Positions 1-13,739 of a DNA stretch of 64,000 nt are shown piece after piece. The notes under the pieces were generated by a model that was not told the DNA's origin, did not search any database, and saw only the letters and a program-made list of their open reading frames with translations. The DNA comes from Agrostemma githago (Eukaryota > Streptophyta > Magnoliopsida > Caryophyllales > Caryophyllaceae). The number at the start of each line of letters is the position of its first letter. The first letter of the stretch is position 1. A program made the position numbers and the translations under genes. Where the stretch lies: NCBI GenBank assembly GCA_958450325.1, contig OY288243.1:6238586-6302585 (forward strand), read 5' to 3'.

Positions 1-652
1 AAGGAATTGAGTATTATAATATCGTCTCTCAACTTCATATTTGTTGTGAAGTATTAAATAAGTAGTTGCTCCATCATCATGAATGACCATATTTGGAATA
101 TATATAGAAGGTGTACAAATCGTTTTGTAATCATAGAAATATTAGATATCAAGAGCAGCGTCGGAAAATAATAGAGTCATTTCTCAAAAATCTGGGAAAG
201 AATTCTAAGTCTCAAATTGTTTGGATAGCAAATTTGAGTTATTCTTTTTTTACGTCTACATATATAGTCAACCAAATATTTTATTTTGTAGGTTTGTATA
301 CATCTTCAAAATAATGTCTACGTTTAAAGCGTATAAATAATTCATATCTACTTGACTCGGTTATTATACATAACCGGTGACAAATACCACGCCTTTATTT
401 GCAACCACAAATAACTGGTGACGAATAACTCATCTTCAACATTGCCATATTTCAGCAGGTAAATGTGTATTTGCAGCCACACTTTTATTACTTTTTGTTT
501 TGCATTAAATATCGAGTAAGTTAATCTAATTGATACGTGAGCGACTGTCATGTTAACTGGACATAATGTAGACAGCTGCAGTAGTAGCACTTTCAATGCA
601 TAACAGTACTGAAACGTATGACAAAGTTAGAACAGAATCGATTGATAAAAAA
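1..652. other. AT-rich sequence downstream of RepHel; no gene supported
   Basis: No open frame here shows a recognisable domain. It lies beyond the stop codon of the minus-strand Helitron transposase, where the Helitron 3' terminus (hairpin followed by CTRR) would be expected. I found no convincing terminus, so the element may continue beyond the window. Confidence 0.5.
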
Positions 653-656
653 ATGA

Positions 657-657
<1 letters not shown>

Positions 658-737
<80 letters not shown>
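658..737. repeat. (AT)n microsatellite, about 40 units
   Basis: An uninterrupted AT dinucleotide run of about 80 bases, about 35 bases beyond the stop codon of the Helitron transposase. Frames through it encode only Ile-Tyr repeats and are artefacts. Confidence 0.95.
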
Positions 738-747
<10 letters not shown>

Positions 748-772
748 CGAACCGCGTACTGAAGATGAGTTC

Positions 773-3700
773 TTACGACACGTGAGAGAAAACTTCTTTG
801 TAAACAACGTTTGTTGTTTTACAACCTTCAATATCAACAGCTGTCTTGTCGGATGGTATTAATATTTTCAATCCACGCCTAGTCGTAACTCTCGATATAG
901 CAACGTACAGCTGCCCATGGGTAAAAACAGGTCGAGGTAGGTAAAGTCCGACATGCTTAAGTGACTGACCTTGGCTCTTGTTGATAGTCATTCCATAACA
1001 GACAGCAATTGGAAATTGTCTTCTTTCGAACTTAACTGGGAACTTGGTCTCATCAGATGGGTTAACGGTAAGTCTAGGTATGAAAACTTTCATACCCTTA
1101 GTTGTTCCAGAGATCACTGTGGCTCCAATTACACGCTCCCCCAAGTCCGTTACCACTAATCTAGTACCATTACATAAACCATTAGCCTGGTCTATGTTTC
1201 TCAGAAGCATTACAATGCAACCAAGCTTCAGAGTTAGCTTGTGATTAGGTAGGCCGGAACATCTAACTGTGTTAAGAGACTCCGTGGAGTAAAGCTCACG
1301 AATAAAATTACTCGTCTCATCTTTGCTAATTTCATCGGAGCTCAAGTAAATGTTTTCTTCGCCGGGTAGTAGAGACATTATGTAGTCATTCACCTCTTCT
1401 ACAACATCATGAGTGGGTGCTAAAATGGCCCTTTCTTGAAAATATTCAGTGTTCTGTACGTTGTCATTGAAATTTGGGTATATTGCCTGAACGATAGCGG
1501 GCACAGGGTCTCCTTCGTCTTCAATAATGATGTCGTCCGGTAGCTGAATCTCTGCTATTCCGTCATTATGTCCGCCAGCTTTTCCGTCACCTACGTCCAG
1601 AATCCAATTTGAGAATTCATTCAATTCAGCAATCTCCTTCTCAGTACGCCCTGACTCGAGTCTCATGTTCCGGGTTAAACGAAGAACCTGAGTGAAAATA
1701 AGTAGACAATATATGTTAAATTCCGTCGTACAATGGCTTATCCGATATCGAGTCCAACACTCGAAACACTAATGTGTAATACGTGAAAAGTAGCAGTTAA
1801 ATGTATGTAATGTAAGTCCACTCATTATCCGGGTCAAATGGAATCAGGCATCAATTAATACCCTACACACGAAACACGTGATCAAGGTTGGTATATTAAT
1901 GGACTTTAAACATTTTGTAATTGCAGTATATTAATTTAGTAAGTTAATGCATGAAATTTACTTACCTTGCAATATCTCCAAAGAGGGGATGAGCATATAG
2001 AGGCTCTAACAATGTCCTGTCGGCTACCTTTTGGTACAACGGGCAGAATTTGCCTAAAGTCCCCACCTAGAACGACGACCTTTCCTCCAAAAGGTTGGTC
2101 CATATCACCGTCTGGTGCAAACCTCGCAATGTCACGGAGACTACGATCTAGTGCTTCAAAGCAATAACGGTTCACCATCGGCGCTTCGTCCCATATAATC
2201 AATCTCGCACGTATTATGAGGGCAGCCAGTTCAGTTCCTGGTTTGATGCCGGAGCACGTGGAATTCTCTTCTATGTTAATTGGAATGCTGAACCGAGAAT
2301 GTGCTGTTCTTCCACCGGGCATTAGTATGGCTGCAATGCCACTTGATGCTACTGGTAGGACGATTTCCCCATTTTTCCTGAGAGCGGCACACAATGTCCT
2401 CCATATGAATGTTTTCCCAGTTCCACCGTTACCGTATAGGAAGAATAAACCTCCATCACCTCGTCTGACAGCGGCCATGATATCATCATAAACATGTCTC
2501 TGTTCAGCTGTAAGAGATGTGATACATGCCTCATGTATTGCGGACTGTTCGTCGTGATTGTACGACAGTTCGTCTGATATTAGCCTGTTTGTATGTATCG
2601 AGGCTAACTCAAAATCTGGGAAAGGCATGTTATCAAAATTCTTTAGACATGACCCATTACGCTGAAGTGCACGTTCTATTTCTGCTAGAGCATAATTCTG
2701 TAATTCTTCGTCATCCATCTGCAAAGCTGTGAGTTTACGGAACACAAAACATAAATACATGTATTCTGAAAAGTCATGGTAGAGTCATAATTCGTTGGCA
2801 AAAATACAAATAAGTTATCACTTTCGAGAAATTACCATAGTTTCGTAGCTTCGTACGTCTCATGTGTAATATATCTTCACTCAAGATTTGCCAGGTCTTC
2901 CTCCACACATATTCTGGTTTAACCAAACTTCCGGAGAATAGTAGAGTCGCAAAAAGGTTTCGAAGATAGTAGCCTGATCCCCAATCGCTGGCTTCCACTA
3001 TTGCGTCAATGTATTCCTTGTCATCACCAAGTAAACCAAGAGCATAGCAAGCATCCTTGAACGTCGGATGAACTACACCATTCACTGTTCTAATGTCCTC
3101 GTATGATTGAGGACCTCTTACAAAATTGAGCAGTGTTCTCATATAATACCTCTCACCACCTGTTGGTGACATATTGAACATCCTTCCTAAACTGAATCCT
3201 AGTTTCCTAGGAGCCCATTCCTTTTCTTTGGTTTTCCAAACATATCTGTTTGGAAACTCGGAGTACGTTAGATCACGACCATCAGTGAAATTCTTGTTAT
3301 AGTCAAGCCATGCTGTGAACTTGGTGCGTGAACCACTCGATCTAGCAAGGACATCCTCTAAAGGGTCATCATCATTGAAGACAACGTTCTGCTCGTTTGG
3401 GAGATGGTAGTCCAACCGTAATACTGGTGGAGTTCTGTAATGTATATCGAAGCCAAATATTCTCCAAACAGCTTCGCACGGAGATATGTATCGACAGTCG
3501 TAGTACTCTTTGATCTGATCATTTTGACCTGCATTTCCTGTAGACGAAGTGCCTACTGTTACCCTATCATAACCCTTATTGATGTATTTGAAAAGGCACT
3601 TTATGGACCTAGCTTGATTACACCATTCTACATTGATATGTGCGTGGTAGCGGGTTAATAAATCAGGATTGTAGGGAACAACGTATCCATTGTGAACTGG

Positions 3701-6700
3701 TACGCCACTTTTGTCTACGGTAACTCCATTGTCCGACCTCTTGTAGATTGGGTACCCATCACCGTCGACGGTTGTCCTGTTGCTGAACGGTTTCGGAAAT
3801 CTCTTCGTACAAACACCATCCTCCATACATGCGGCTTTGGGATTAGCTTGACCACATGGTCCATGTATCATTAACTCCGAAACTGCATTGAAGAGGACCG
3901 GATTATCAAAACGATTTGGTAGTTCTGCGCTGATGATACCATCTACATCCTCAGCAACAGGGAACTTATCATCCCGATGGAGAAATAGAAGTATATGAGC
4001 ATGTGGAAGACCTCGCTTCTGAAACTCCACTGTGTATACAACTGTTACATTGGTTTCAGACAGTAGATGATAACCAATGTTAGATGGATATTGGGAAACA
4101 TTAACAAAGTTAACAAAGGTACAGAAAAGTACAGTAAAACCATAGAATAGATAAGAATTGTACTGCATTATTTGAAAAATGTGTATACTGTATACTTAGA
4201 ATATATTCTAAACAATTGAACGGAAGTACGCAACAAATAAATAGGTACCATGTATTTTTAATCACGTATTTTATTCACTTCTTAATCACGTATTTTAATT
4301 AAGAGAAGAAAATTTTCAATCACTGTCATAATTGTAAATATATACACCATAAATCAATATTTATGAAAATTAGTCAAATAAAAAATTAATTGGACTAAAA
4401 GCTATTTTCATTTTTATGGTTTACTAAAACGTAATAGCAAATGACGTTGTTTTGTTTTATAACTTTAATTAATAATATTATAGTAACCAAGAAGATTTTA
4501 AGGAACAATTGACCAGAATAATGTAACAATTATATAGGTACCCGACCATGTATTTTGATCACATATTTTAGTCACATCTTAATCACGTATTTTAATTAAG
4601 AGAACTAAATTTTCAATCACTGTCACCAATATACCATGAATCAATATATTTGAAATTAGTCAAAAAAATAAATTAATTAGATTAAAAGCTATTTTCATTT
4701 TTTTGGTTTAATATAATGTAATAGCAAATTAAGTTTACTTGTTTTATAACTTTAATCTTTATTATTATAGCAACCGAGAGGATTTTAATGAAAAATTGAA
4801 TGGAATTACGTAACAATTAAATAGGTGTTATGCCATTTAATTTAATCACGTATTTTAATCACTTCTTCATCACGTATTTTAATTAAGAGAACTAAATTTT
4901 AAATTACTGTCATAATTGTAAATAGATATACCCTAAATCAATATACTTGAAATTAGTAGGCACCATGTCATCATATGGTGACAATTGAATAGGTACGTCG
5001 TCGTCATATGGTAATTAAATTGAAAGGAATTATGTATTTTTAAAAATAGTATGTCGTCATATGATATTTGAAAGGAATCAATATATTTGAAATTAGTATT
5101 TTAACAATTGAAAGGAATTATGTAACAATTATATAGGTACCATCTCGTCATATGATAATTAAATTAGTAATATATTCATTGCGTGGTACCTGCCCTTGTC
5201 TTGCCGAAGATTAGTCCATCCTTGCAGTCCTTGATAAGTTGTTCGAGTTTTATCTTAAAAACTCTTGTTAGAATATCAGGTCTGTGCTCACTTTTAACAC
5301 CTTTCGCCTTTACAAATCTGGTAATTTCTGGCCACTTCGGATTGCAAGTGAAAGTAATAAACAAATCCGGGTAGCCACACCACTTACAGATAGCCATTGT
5401 GTCCTGATATGTCTCCCTCATGTACCCTTTACCACCGAGAAAACTCGATGGAACAATGTATCGTGCGCCTGAAGATCCTGGTTCTGTTGCACCATTTTCA
5501 ACTGAAGCGGCCAAACGTTTGTAATTCTCCGACCTCAATTTAGGCTGGTTTAGCCTAAAAAATAGTAATCTTTGAGCCTCTACCATGGTGTACCCATCAA
5601 CACAAAATTGCTGGAATAGATTCGCTGCACTAACTAATGTTGGAGGCTCAATCTCTGGCGGTCTATCCATGATACGAAAAGCAAACCACTCCCTTAGTGT
5701 GAGTTTATTCCGTCCCGTATCTGGATGTTTAGAGGCAGCGATTGATTGTTCACTGTGAGCAATTCCGAGACGTGGACCATCTTCACCACGCGGGAACAGA
5801 AACGGGTACTGTAGTGCGAGGTACGATGCATGAAGTTCTGAGATCCTTTGTAGTTTTCCGGATCTCTCTTCAACTATGATATCTCGACTGTCAATTGTAT
5901 CCTCTATGTCGCCAACTATAAGAGCAGCAACTTCAGAAACGGAGGGCAAATTGTATGTCCTTCCATCGACGTTCCTACCACTGATAAGACGGAGCCTGAT
6001 CTCACCCCCATTGTCGGCATTAATAAGACGGTCTCTCGCCATTCTAAAACACTTCACCAAGGGATTGTATTCATCAAGCATCCTTTTAAGATCCGCCATC
6101 AACTGTGTGTCCCACTTATTTTTCTTGTACGAACTGCACGAATCATTATTAAAACATCGAGTAAGATCATAATATAATAAATTCTCTAGGGAAGAATTAT
6201 AGTTTCAGGCAAAGATGTACAACAAACCTCAAAGCATTTTTCCTATTAGTTATCTCGTCCTCAGTGTCATATATATATAGCTGGCAAAATTTAGGGGTAC
6301 TATCTTGAGGAGGTAGAAGGCTACCGATCCGATGGGTATTTTGACCACTCAATCTGAATGTGTAAGGACCTCTTCCACGGTTTATGTCGTGGTCAATTTT
6401 CCCACCAGTAGATGTCATTGAGAAACCGTTGTTGTAGGTACGGATGTTTTCCTTAAAATGTCCACTTTTTGGGTGTACACCTGTCAATAGGTCAAGTAAT
6501 GGTTGGGGAGGATATTGGAGGTACGGTAGCTCAACTATCCCGTCTTTACAGCACATTGTGAAAGTAGGGTTTAACGGCTTGCGATCCATACGGTCCCTTT
6601 CATTATACCACATTTGCGCTGCACACTTGCGGCACGAATACTCTGGGTCACCGATGTCTACATAACCAATCCATTCTTGATTGAACGAATGAAATTCCAG

Positions 6701-9190
6701 TAATTTAAGGTGTGTTAGGGTATACATGAATAATTAATCAGACCATATATAGTTTAGAGATAATGTCAGTTGCCATACCTTCCTCCAATATTTGGTGTTC
6801 GTCATCTGTACTGGACGTTCCTCCAATCCCGAAAATATCTCTGGCCAGACTGTGAATAACGGATTCCCTGTCGTACTTTCTCTGAGCAGCACGGTTGGAT
6901 AACCTCGATGACTCTGTCAGGCAACTTTGGAAAGTTGTGGTCGAATTTTGACCGTCTACACGGGTTATAATTAATAAATTTAGTGGAATTAATTTTAAAA
7001 AACACTGGTTATAATGTATACAAAGTATCATGTTTTGTCTAATAAAATCACATGACATATAAAGTATCGTGTTTTGTCAAATAAAATCAAGTGACATATA
7101 AAGTATCATGTTTTGAAATTGTCACATTACCGAAATTTGATGAAAGAGAAATAAATTCACTTTGTTATATTTGCCATAGTTGTGCTAATTTAGTGAAATT
7201 AATGTTAAAAATCACGTGAAGTTGGGCAAATAATAAATTAATATCCATAAATGATGACGGGTTATAAAGAATAAATATAGTGGAATTAATTTTAAAATTC
7301 ACGGTTTATAATGCATACAAAGTATCATGTTTTGTCAAATAAAATCGCGATGCATACGAAGTGTCACGTTTTTAAATTATATCATTAAGGAATTTTTAAA
7401 AAAGAGAACAACGTAACAATACCTCAAAATCATATACTAAGAATGAAAGTATGGGAAATTAATCAAATTCAGAAAATAAATATGAAGCTACATGTTTGGC
7501 TAACTATGACGTTGTAAGCTGAATATCACGTATATAAGCTATGATACAAACCGTAGCATGTCGGAGTAGCTGGCGTTAAGCCAGTTAGTGGTTGAGCAGT
7601 CTCTTCATTTTGATTAGCCCTCTGCTCTTCTAAGAGTATGCTTCTGTTGTGTCTCGCCAATTTAGTCCTCCAGCGCTGGTCAATATGCGGACCAAATATG
7701 GGGTGAGAAGATATACGGGGTGCAGATCCAGTGCGCATTGCCCTACGTTCGTTAAGTATACGTCTACGATCGTGCCTCTGAATCTGTGCTGTGTAGTATC
7801 GATTGATGTATTTCCGAATGTTCAAGGGGAAACCTGTATGCATGTTTTTGAAGCATTAATATTACTAAATTAATATTATTAATGAATAAATTAATGAATA
7901 AATACAACCAAACTAAATGGGCATGGGGATGAGTCAGAAACAGAACATTTTGTTGAATGAGTTTACAACCAAACTCACGTGAAAATGTTGAATGGGGATG
8001 ACTCATTTACAACCAAACTCACGTGAGTTACTAAATTAATATTATTAATGAATAAATTAATGAATAAATACAACCAAACTAAATGGGCATGGGGATGAGT
8101 CAGAAACAGAACATTTATATCATTCAATAATGCACCTTTTCGGCCTACATCTGGAACGCTACACCGTAAAACTGGTGCTCTTGACAGAGTGTTGGTGGTG
8201 GGTTGACGGCTTCGTCGAACGTTGGTTGGCGAAGAAGATTGGTTTTGGTCTGCCGATAATTATTGTTAGAAACGTAGAAATTACAAACATATAATGCTAA
8301 AAAGCAACTTCACAGATATAGTTTTTATATGAACTATCAAACACCAACTACGTAACATCTGTTTATCCGTATAATACCAAAATAAACAGTAACATATATT
8401 CACGTCAGTACCCGTCTTTGTAGCATTCTCTTTGCGCAACTTCAGTATCCGTTTTCCATTTGAGTTTGTTATGTCGGTAAGCGCATCACGACGATTGACA
8501 ACTTGAGTGGCACCTGTGACTTTGTATTATGTTCACAAATATAAGGGGAATGCCATTTTGCCGGAAATAATATTGGTTCTAACAATGTAAATTATGTTAC
8601 TACAATGCCATGTACCTTCTAATTTACGTTTTCCTTTGTTCTTAGAATGCAGTGACAATCCACAACCGTTGTCTAGAGACGGAATATATATGTCAGCAAT
8701 TGGGTTCTCCTCTGTACGTTGGTAAAAAACGATTATTTGCGACTGATTTATTGTTGGTAGAATAGACAAAGGTTATAGGGAACGTACACAATATAAGTGC
8801 TAACATATCAACTATTGGTATAATGAAAGCTAATCTACTTACGCGTTTCACAATGTTGTTTAAGACAATCTCCGTTACTTGAAGTAATCGCTGACTGATC
8901 ATGATTGTTGGATATGTCCGAAAGTGCAAGGCCACTTGATTTTCGTTTTCCATTTCTCTTAGAAGAAGTATTGGTCCTATTACTTGCGCCTTCGTGTAAT
9001 GAAGTTGAGTTGTCGAGAGGTTGTACATTTTCTGAGGGTCGAAAAGAAATGAGTTTGCAACTTTATTCTATAATACACACTAATGGATCAAAATAAATGA
9101 ACTCAAAATTTGACGATTACCTAAATTGTTACGAACACATCGATTTTCACTCCCACTCTTGGCTCGATTTACGTTCAAAGAGCGATCCAT
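773..9190 (-). CDS. Helitron RepHel transposase (spliced): HUH Rep and Pif1-family helicase
   Basis: This gene nicks and replicates the Helitron by rolling circle. Read on the minus strand, the proposed start at 9190 is MDRSLNVNRAKSG. Probable exons are 9190-9121, about 9030-8843, about 8711-8619, about 8517-8405, about 8252-8135, about 7840-7560, about 6960-6777, about 6712-6228, about 6106-5190, 4041-2836, 2718-1966 and 1687-773. The N-terminal exons are polar and repeat a KR-rich ITN/GKRK motif. The exon ending at 5190 is the Helitron-like N domain. The next contains the HUH motif QKRGLPHAHILLFL and the two-tyrosine motif KYINKGYDR. The helicase exon has Walker A (GNGGTGKT), Walker B (IIWDEAP) and GGDFRQILPV. 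The last exon has NKSQGQS and YVAISRVT. Domain boundaries are clear; the N-terminal exons are less certain. No in-frame stop was seen in the core domains. Confidence 0.85.
4042..5189 (-). repeat. RepHel intron with three diverged tandem units of about 285 bp
   Basis: This intron separates the Helitron N domain from the exon with the HUH motif. The acceptor at 4042/4041 restores the conserved VVYTVEFQKRG reading. Inside, a block containing ATAGGTACC, ATCACGTATTTTA and TTAATTAAGAGAA recurs near 4245, 4535 and 4820 with partial copies to about 5150, giving a period near 285 bases. The repeats are AT-rich and non-coding. Confidence 0.7.
6962..7400. repeat. Duplicated AT-rich block inside a RepHel intron
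   Basis: A block with CGGGTTATAA, GTGGAATTAATTTTAAA and ACAAAGTATCATGTTTTGTC appears near 6960-7075 and again near 7258-7345, about 298 bases apart. A shorter unit, AAAGTATCATGTTTTG, recurs at intermediate spacing. It lies between RepHel exons and shows no coding potential. Confidence 0.65.
7858..8115. repeat. Near-exact duplication of about 85-90 bp, about 175 bp apart
   Basis: The stretch beginning TTACTAAATTAATATTATT and ending AGTCAGAAACAGAACATTT occurs at about 7860-7950 and again at about 8030-8117 with essentially no differences. Such identity implies a recent duplication within the RepHel intron. Confidence 0.85.
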
Positions 9191-10467
9191 CAGCAGTACG
9201 TACTCCCTAAGCCTTGAGAAGACTAAATTATACTTGAAGCAATTGAAGCTATGTTACTATGTTCAATGATGAACTTATAAAATAAAATGACACATTATAT
9301 AAGATCACCTAAGGTGAACACACTTCGACAAATATGGATATAATCAAAATGGTGAGCAAAGTAAAGAAACTTACCGTCTTTAAAGAATACAGATGATCAT
9401 CTATCCATAAAGAATGTACGTATTAAGCCTTATTTTATATGCAAATGCAATATAGGAATAAACGTACCTTTATGCAAATCTTATTTTATTAAGCCTTATT
9501 TTATATGCAAATATAACCACACATTACATAAGAATTACTGAATCTTTATATATTTTTGGTTATTTCGTATCACAATTTGATTTCATAAACGATCTTTATG
9601 CGAAGATGAAATTTATTCATCATTTCTGTAAACGTACCTTTGATAAATATCGTATATGATCGAAGTATATACAAAATCACGCATAATCCTAGAATATTCT
9701 TTATGGTACGATTATCATAAGGGTATCATATTCTTTTTAAGATGGTAAGTAAATGTACGTTTTAATGATCATAGAGTGACTATATATATGGTAATTAAAT
9801 AAACTTTTTATAACAATTCATATTAGCATTCGATTCGAAATTAACAATACTGCTATTGATATCAAGCATTCAATGACCATAGGGAGATCATGTGTAGTGG
9901 AAACGTATTTAGTGCGTGCATTTTTTTTAAATTAAATTACTAATCAAAAGTAGCTAAAAATGTATTTCAAAAAAAAAAGTAGCTAAAAATTGATATAAAA
10001 TTAGACGGAATATAAATTATTCCTTACACGTGTTATTACATAAATTATTCTCGCTCGCATGCAAAATCAAATCTTTATTATATGAAGGAGGTTATCATAA
10101 AGCTAAAGTGTAATAATCTGTACACGACAAACGGATATTTTTCGTCAATAGTAAGCTCTTCCCGCCAAGTCAAATCAAAAAGTATGAACGACATACGATA
10201 TTTGTCTAGGCAATTAAAAATTTGGATACAAATTTATAAAGTACGATGTCAAATACGCAAAAGATATTGTCATAATAGTGAAGTATAAGAATCAATCTAT
10301 ATTACTCATTCATTTATTTTTCCTTAATATTTCCGCCATGTCATGACGAATAGAAATCCGCGATCTGCGTACATTATTATTCTGGAGAATTAAAACTTGA
10401 CGTCAAATTATTTCAAACTGAGGAATTGAATATATAAAACTCGATGAATATGGTTGCTGCACTTCAA
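9191..10467. other. Spacer between the RPA and RepHel genes
   Basis: An AT-rich interval between the RPA stop codon and the RepHel start, both on the minus strand. It should hold the RPA terminator and the RepHel promoter. A motif near TTATTTTATATGCAAAT recurs around 9430 and 9490. No frame with domain content was seen. Confidence 0.6.
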
Positions 10468-13400
10468 CTATTCATTAGTCTTGTCTCTTTTGTTGTTATC
10501 AGCTGACTTTGTGGACGACCCAACATCTGCTGCAGGAATATCCACCAAATTGAAATCCACAACGGAAAGAGTCCTCTTTAGTGGTATCAGCTTAGAGGTG
10601 GAAGGTGGGGAGAATGCTTCAGTAACCTGCAATTAAACCAATGCGTAAGAAATAAGACAACTTGCAGTTCCAGGTATTCTGCGCAAATGAATGTGGTGTT
10701 CGCTAATCACAAACCTGGTTGACAGGACCGAGTATGTTTGAGAGGGCACCTTCCTCCTCGACCCCATTAGCGGAATCCTTTATATTTGCAATCTGCCTCT
10801 GTCAGGAGTTGACGACGTATTTAGACAAAGTTAAAGGATGACATATTAAGTGCACGTATTTTACACTGTACAGATTAAGTGTGATTAAAGGGTATGATAG
10901 GACATTACCTTTGCAGACTCAGTAATCGCGGCTACCTGCTTCGTGCTGTTCTTCAGCGACACCATGTCATGCTGTCGATCACATCGTGTGAAGGTTTAAT
11001 AAAGAAATCTTATAGTCAAGATGTAAAAAAATATGTGGCGATCTGGAGATAAACTCACCTTTAACCTCTCCGTACATGTCTTCATCCAGCGCTCCATTAG
11101 GTCGGGGTCGTCGCTCATGCTCACCACAGTGTAGGAATGTGATCCATGTTGGATGTTATACGTATCACTGATCTCAACCTTAAAAACAAAAGTCTTCTCG
11201 AGAAAGAATTCCAGTTCCGTTGGAATAGAGTCCTGCTTTCCGTCCTACAAATGGTGTGATTTGGTAAAGGCAATATGAGCTTCAGTGTTCGAGTTCAGAA
11301 TATGTTCTAATTTGAGGGACCTTTGTTCAAATCAAAATAGGTTTCTAATTCTGAGAAATTGAACACCTGCTCAAGCACCGATATTAAGTCTGAGGCACTG
11401 GTGTTGATGAACTGCATTATTTGATTGTTAAAGACGACGAAGTTAATCGTCTCATCACCAATGTCAGATATTAGAAACTTCACCTGGAACCTGTGTATTG
11501 TTTGAAAACAAAGTGAATTAAATATGCAGTCCGCGTATTATAGAGGACGGAGAGAGTTGTACGAAGTTATCAAATTCGACCTTGGGATCCTTGAGGGTAA
11601 CCACGTGTGTTCCCGTCACATCCGACCCTATTGCACATCCAGCGACCCTGTTCGTTTTTGGTTGTCTTTGCCCAACAGGATTTGCAACTATTGTAGTACC
11701 ACCCGGCTGCACAGTCGAGATCAAGTATTCTACCATATGTGTAGAAGAAGCCGGCCTTTGTAATAATTAGTAATATGTTAGGGGAAAACGAAAATAAAAA
11801 CACAACGGAAATAAAAACTTTGAATAAGAAAATCATCAGTTGCCATTTATATATTTGGAAATACCTTTTCGTTCTCCTTAATCTCGGGAATTGTTTTAAT
11901 ATTGTCAATGGTTATGGTTTCAACCTCCTCTTCATCTGGTTCATCGACAATCTGGAGGGAGTTGCTGGGGGCAGGGGTTGATATGCTATATAACGTAAAA
12001 GAGGAATGAAATGAGTCAAAATTAGATGGTTGTAGGTAGTCAATTAAAATTTATTTTACATATTTGCCATCATCTTAGTCCAAAGATGAAGAATTTGTTT
12101 GACAACCTGTTAGATAAAGCGACAACCTCGGGAATGTCTACGTCAAAGTGGAAAGTAGTGGCATTGTAAGTGGTCTGTAACCTCCAAATGCCTGGTATAA
12201 GAGGAGTAGTTGGAGTCATTGTTGTTATGATAGTTGAGCAGGAAGATTTAACAAATGAGTTGGTAAAATAAAAACACTATATACGGCAAATTTGCAAGGG
12301 TATTAGTAATTTCCATACGCTCAAATCTCTTGACTTCGACGCATTTGATGACGATAACCTTAGACTGATCGGGGTGAAGTTGCTTCTTGATCAAATCCGG
12401 GAGGTCCGTTGTATGGGGTGACCACAACGTGCAAGATACTTGACAACAACTGAATATTATATACGTGCACATTACTTCAATCTTTATATAATTGTAGAAT
12501 ACATAAATTTGAGAAGGTGTGCCACATATATTTGAGAATAACGTAAATATATGTATTTTTGTAACACTGCCACATAAATTATTTGCTAAACCTGAAATAT
12601 CTGCCATATAAGTAAATGTGTTTGTGGAACGTAAAAACCTAAATTATACTTACTATAACCGTACGGCGAATACATATGCAAATCGGAAAGTAAAAAAGAT
12701 AGTAAGAAAAGTTTCAAACTTTATATCCTCGAGCTTGATGTTCCGATATTCGAAGCCATTCTTTGTCTGATTGATAGGGCCAATCTCAAAAAACTTTCCA
12801 ACTAAGTCTGTATATTATTTTGAAGTTGATAAAAATAATTGCGTTATATATATGAAATATATTTAATACACGGCGCTAGATGAACAATGCATGCACAGTT
12901 TCGTACCTATGTAGTGCGTTGTTGGAACTCGGCCATTCACAATGTCCTCAAAGTTTGCGAACCGGAATCCATGTAAAGGTATAGTGTGCTCACCAATAAA
13001 AGGGACGACTTTACTTCCATACTCAAACTGTAAACGAAAAGGGCTTGAAGTAGCCTTGTCGTACCCGGTGTTGGTACCAACCGTCAAACTCCGAATAGTA
13101 TAAACCGCCCCAATGGATAACGTGTCGACATACTTACTCAGAAGTTGCTTGCGAACCGTCCCTTGTATTATTTCATTCTAATTAAAAAAAGAGTAGAGTG
13201 TTTATTAGAACACATCGACGATGTATTGTGGACATATAAAAGAAATGTTAACGATGTGTATAATAATACAATAATATCGAACGCACCACTATTGTTTGCT
13301 TTAACTAAATACAGAAAATCCGTATATTTACCTCAGAATCAAGAAGTAAAACCTCAATTGAATCGGTCTTCTTCTTGTCCTTCATCACGGGACGTGTCCA

Positions 13401-13484
13401 ACGATGGACCACCCGCACGATCATGGCTTTGAGCCTGGTACCCTCCTCGAGCTGTGAAATGGTTTTGAACTCGTCGTTCGACAT
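10468..13484 (-). CDS. Helitron-encoded RPA70-like single-strand DNA-binding protein (spliced)
   Basis: It resembles plant replication protein A large subunit and probably binds the single-stranded Helitron intermediate. Minus-strand exon 1 (13484-13332) begins MSNDEFKTISQLEEG. Exon 2 (about 13181-12907) contains FIGEHTIPLHGFRFANFEDI, typical of the first RPA DNA-binding OB fold. Later exons lie near 12809-12722, 12440-12283 (second OB fold, CTLWSPHTTD), 12230-12100 and 11975-11870. The exon near 11760-11520 has a zinc ribbon (CKSC then CNRVGC) inside a third OB fold, continued at 11490-11370 (FQVKFLISDIGDETINFVVF) and 11245-11060. Low-complexity tail exons lie at about 10975-10900, 10800-10740 and 10626-10468. 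A TATA-like TATATAAA lies about 80 bases upstream. A frame change after the zinc ribbon (near 11610) may be a real frameshift or an unrecognised splice. Confidence 0.8.
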
Positions 13485-13561
13485 AGCGGGATATGATTGA
13501 ATATTGGTCGTCTGTTAAGTTTTGTGTGTTTCTTGAGTTGAAAATGAGTTGACGTTGCCCT

Positions 13562-13572
13562 TTTTATATACG
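13562..13572 (-). promoter_or_regulatory. TATA-like box of the RPA gene
   Basis: On the minus strand CGTATATAAAAAG lies about 80 bases upstream of the RPA start codon, a plausible core promoter position. This rests on sequence match and spacing only. Confidence 0.45.
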
Positions 13573-13739
13573 ATTGAAACACCCGACGAATACTACGCAA
13601 AACATAATTGCCTCAATTAACGATATGAAAATAATATGAAAATATGAAAATAATGTAAATTTGGTATGAACCTTTTGTGAAAGAATTTGTGAGAGAGGAG
13701 TGAGATATGACAATATATATATATACCAAAATTAAGAAC

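Noticed and set aside
359..377. Hairpin GGTTATTATACATAACC as the Helitron 3' terminal hairpin
   Set aside because: On the minus strand it is not followed by CTRR at the usual 10-12 base spacing, so I left the 3' end unassigned.
553..862. Frames giving long Ile-Tyr repeats
   Set aside because: They are translations of the (AT)n tract and have no protein support.
4025..4045. Splice acceptor at 4029 for the HUH exon
   Set aside because: It gives a shorter join that loses the conserved VVYTVEF residues; the acceptor ending at 4042 restores them in frame.
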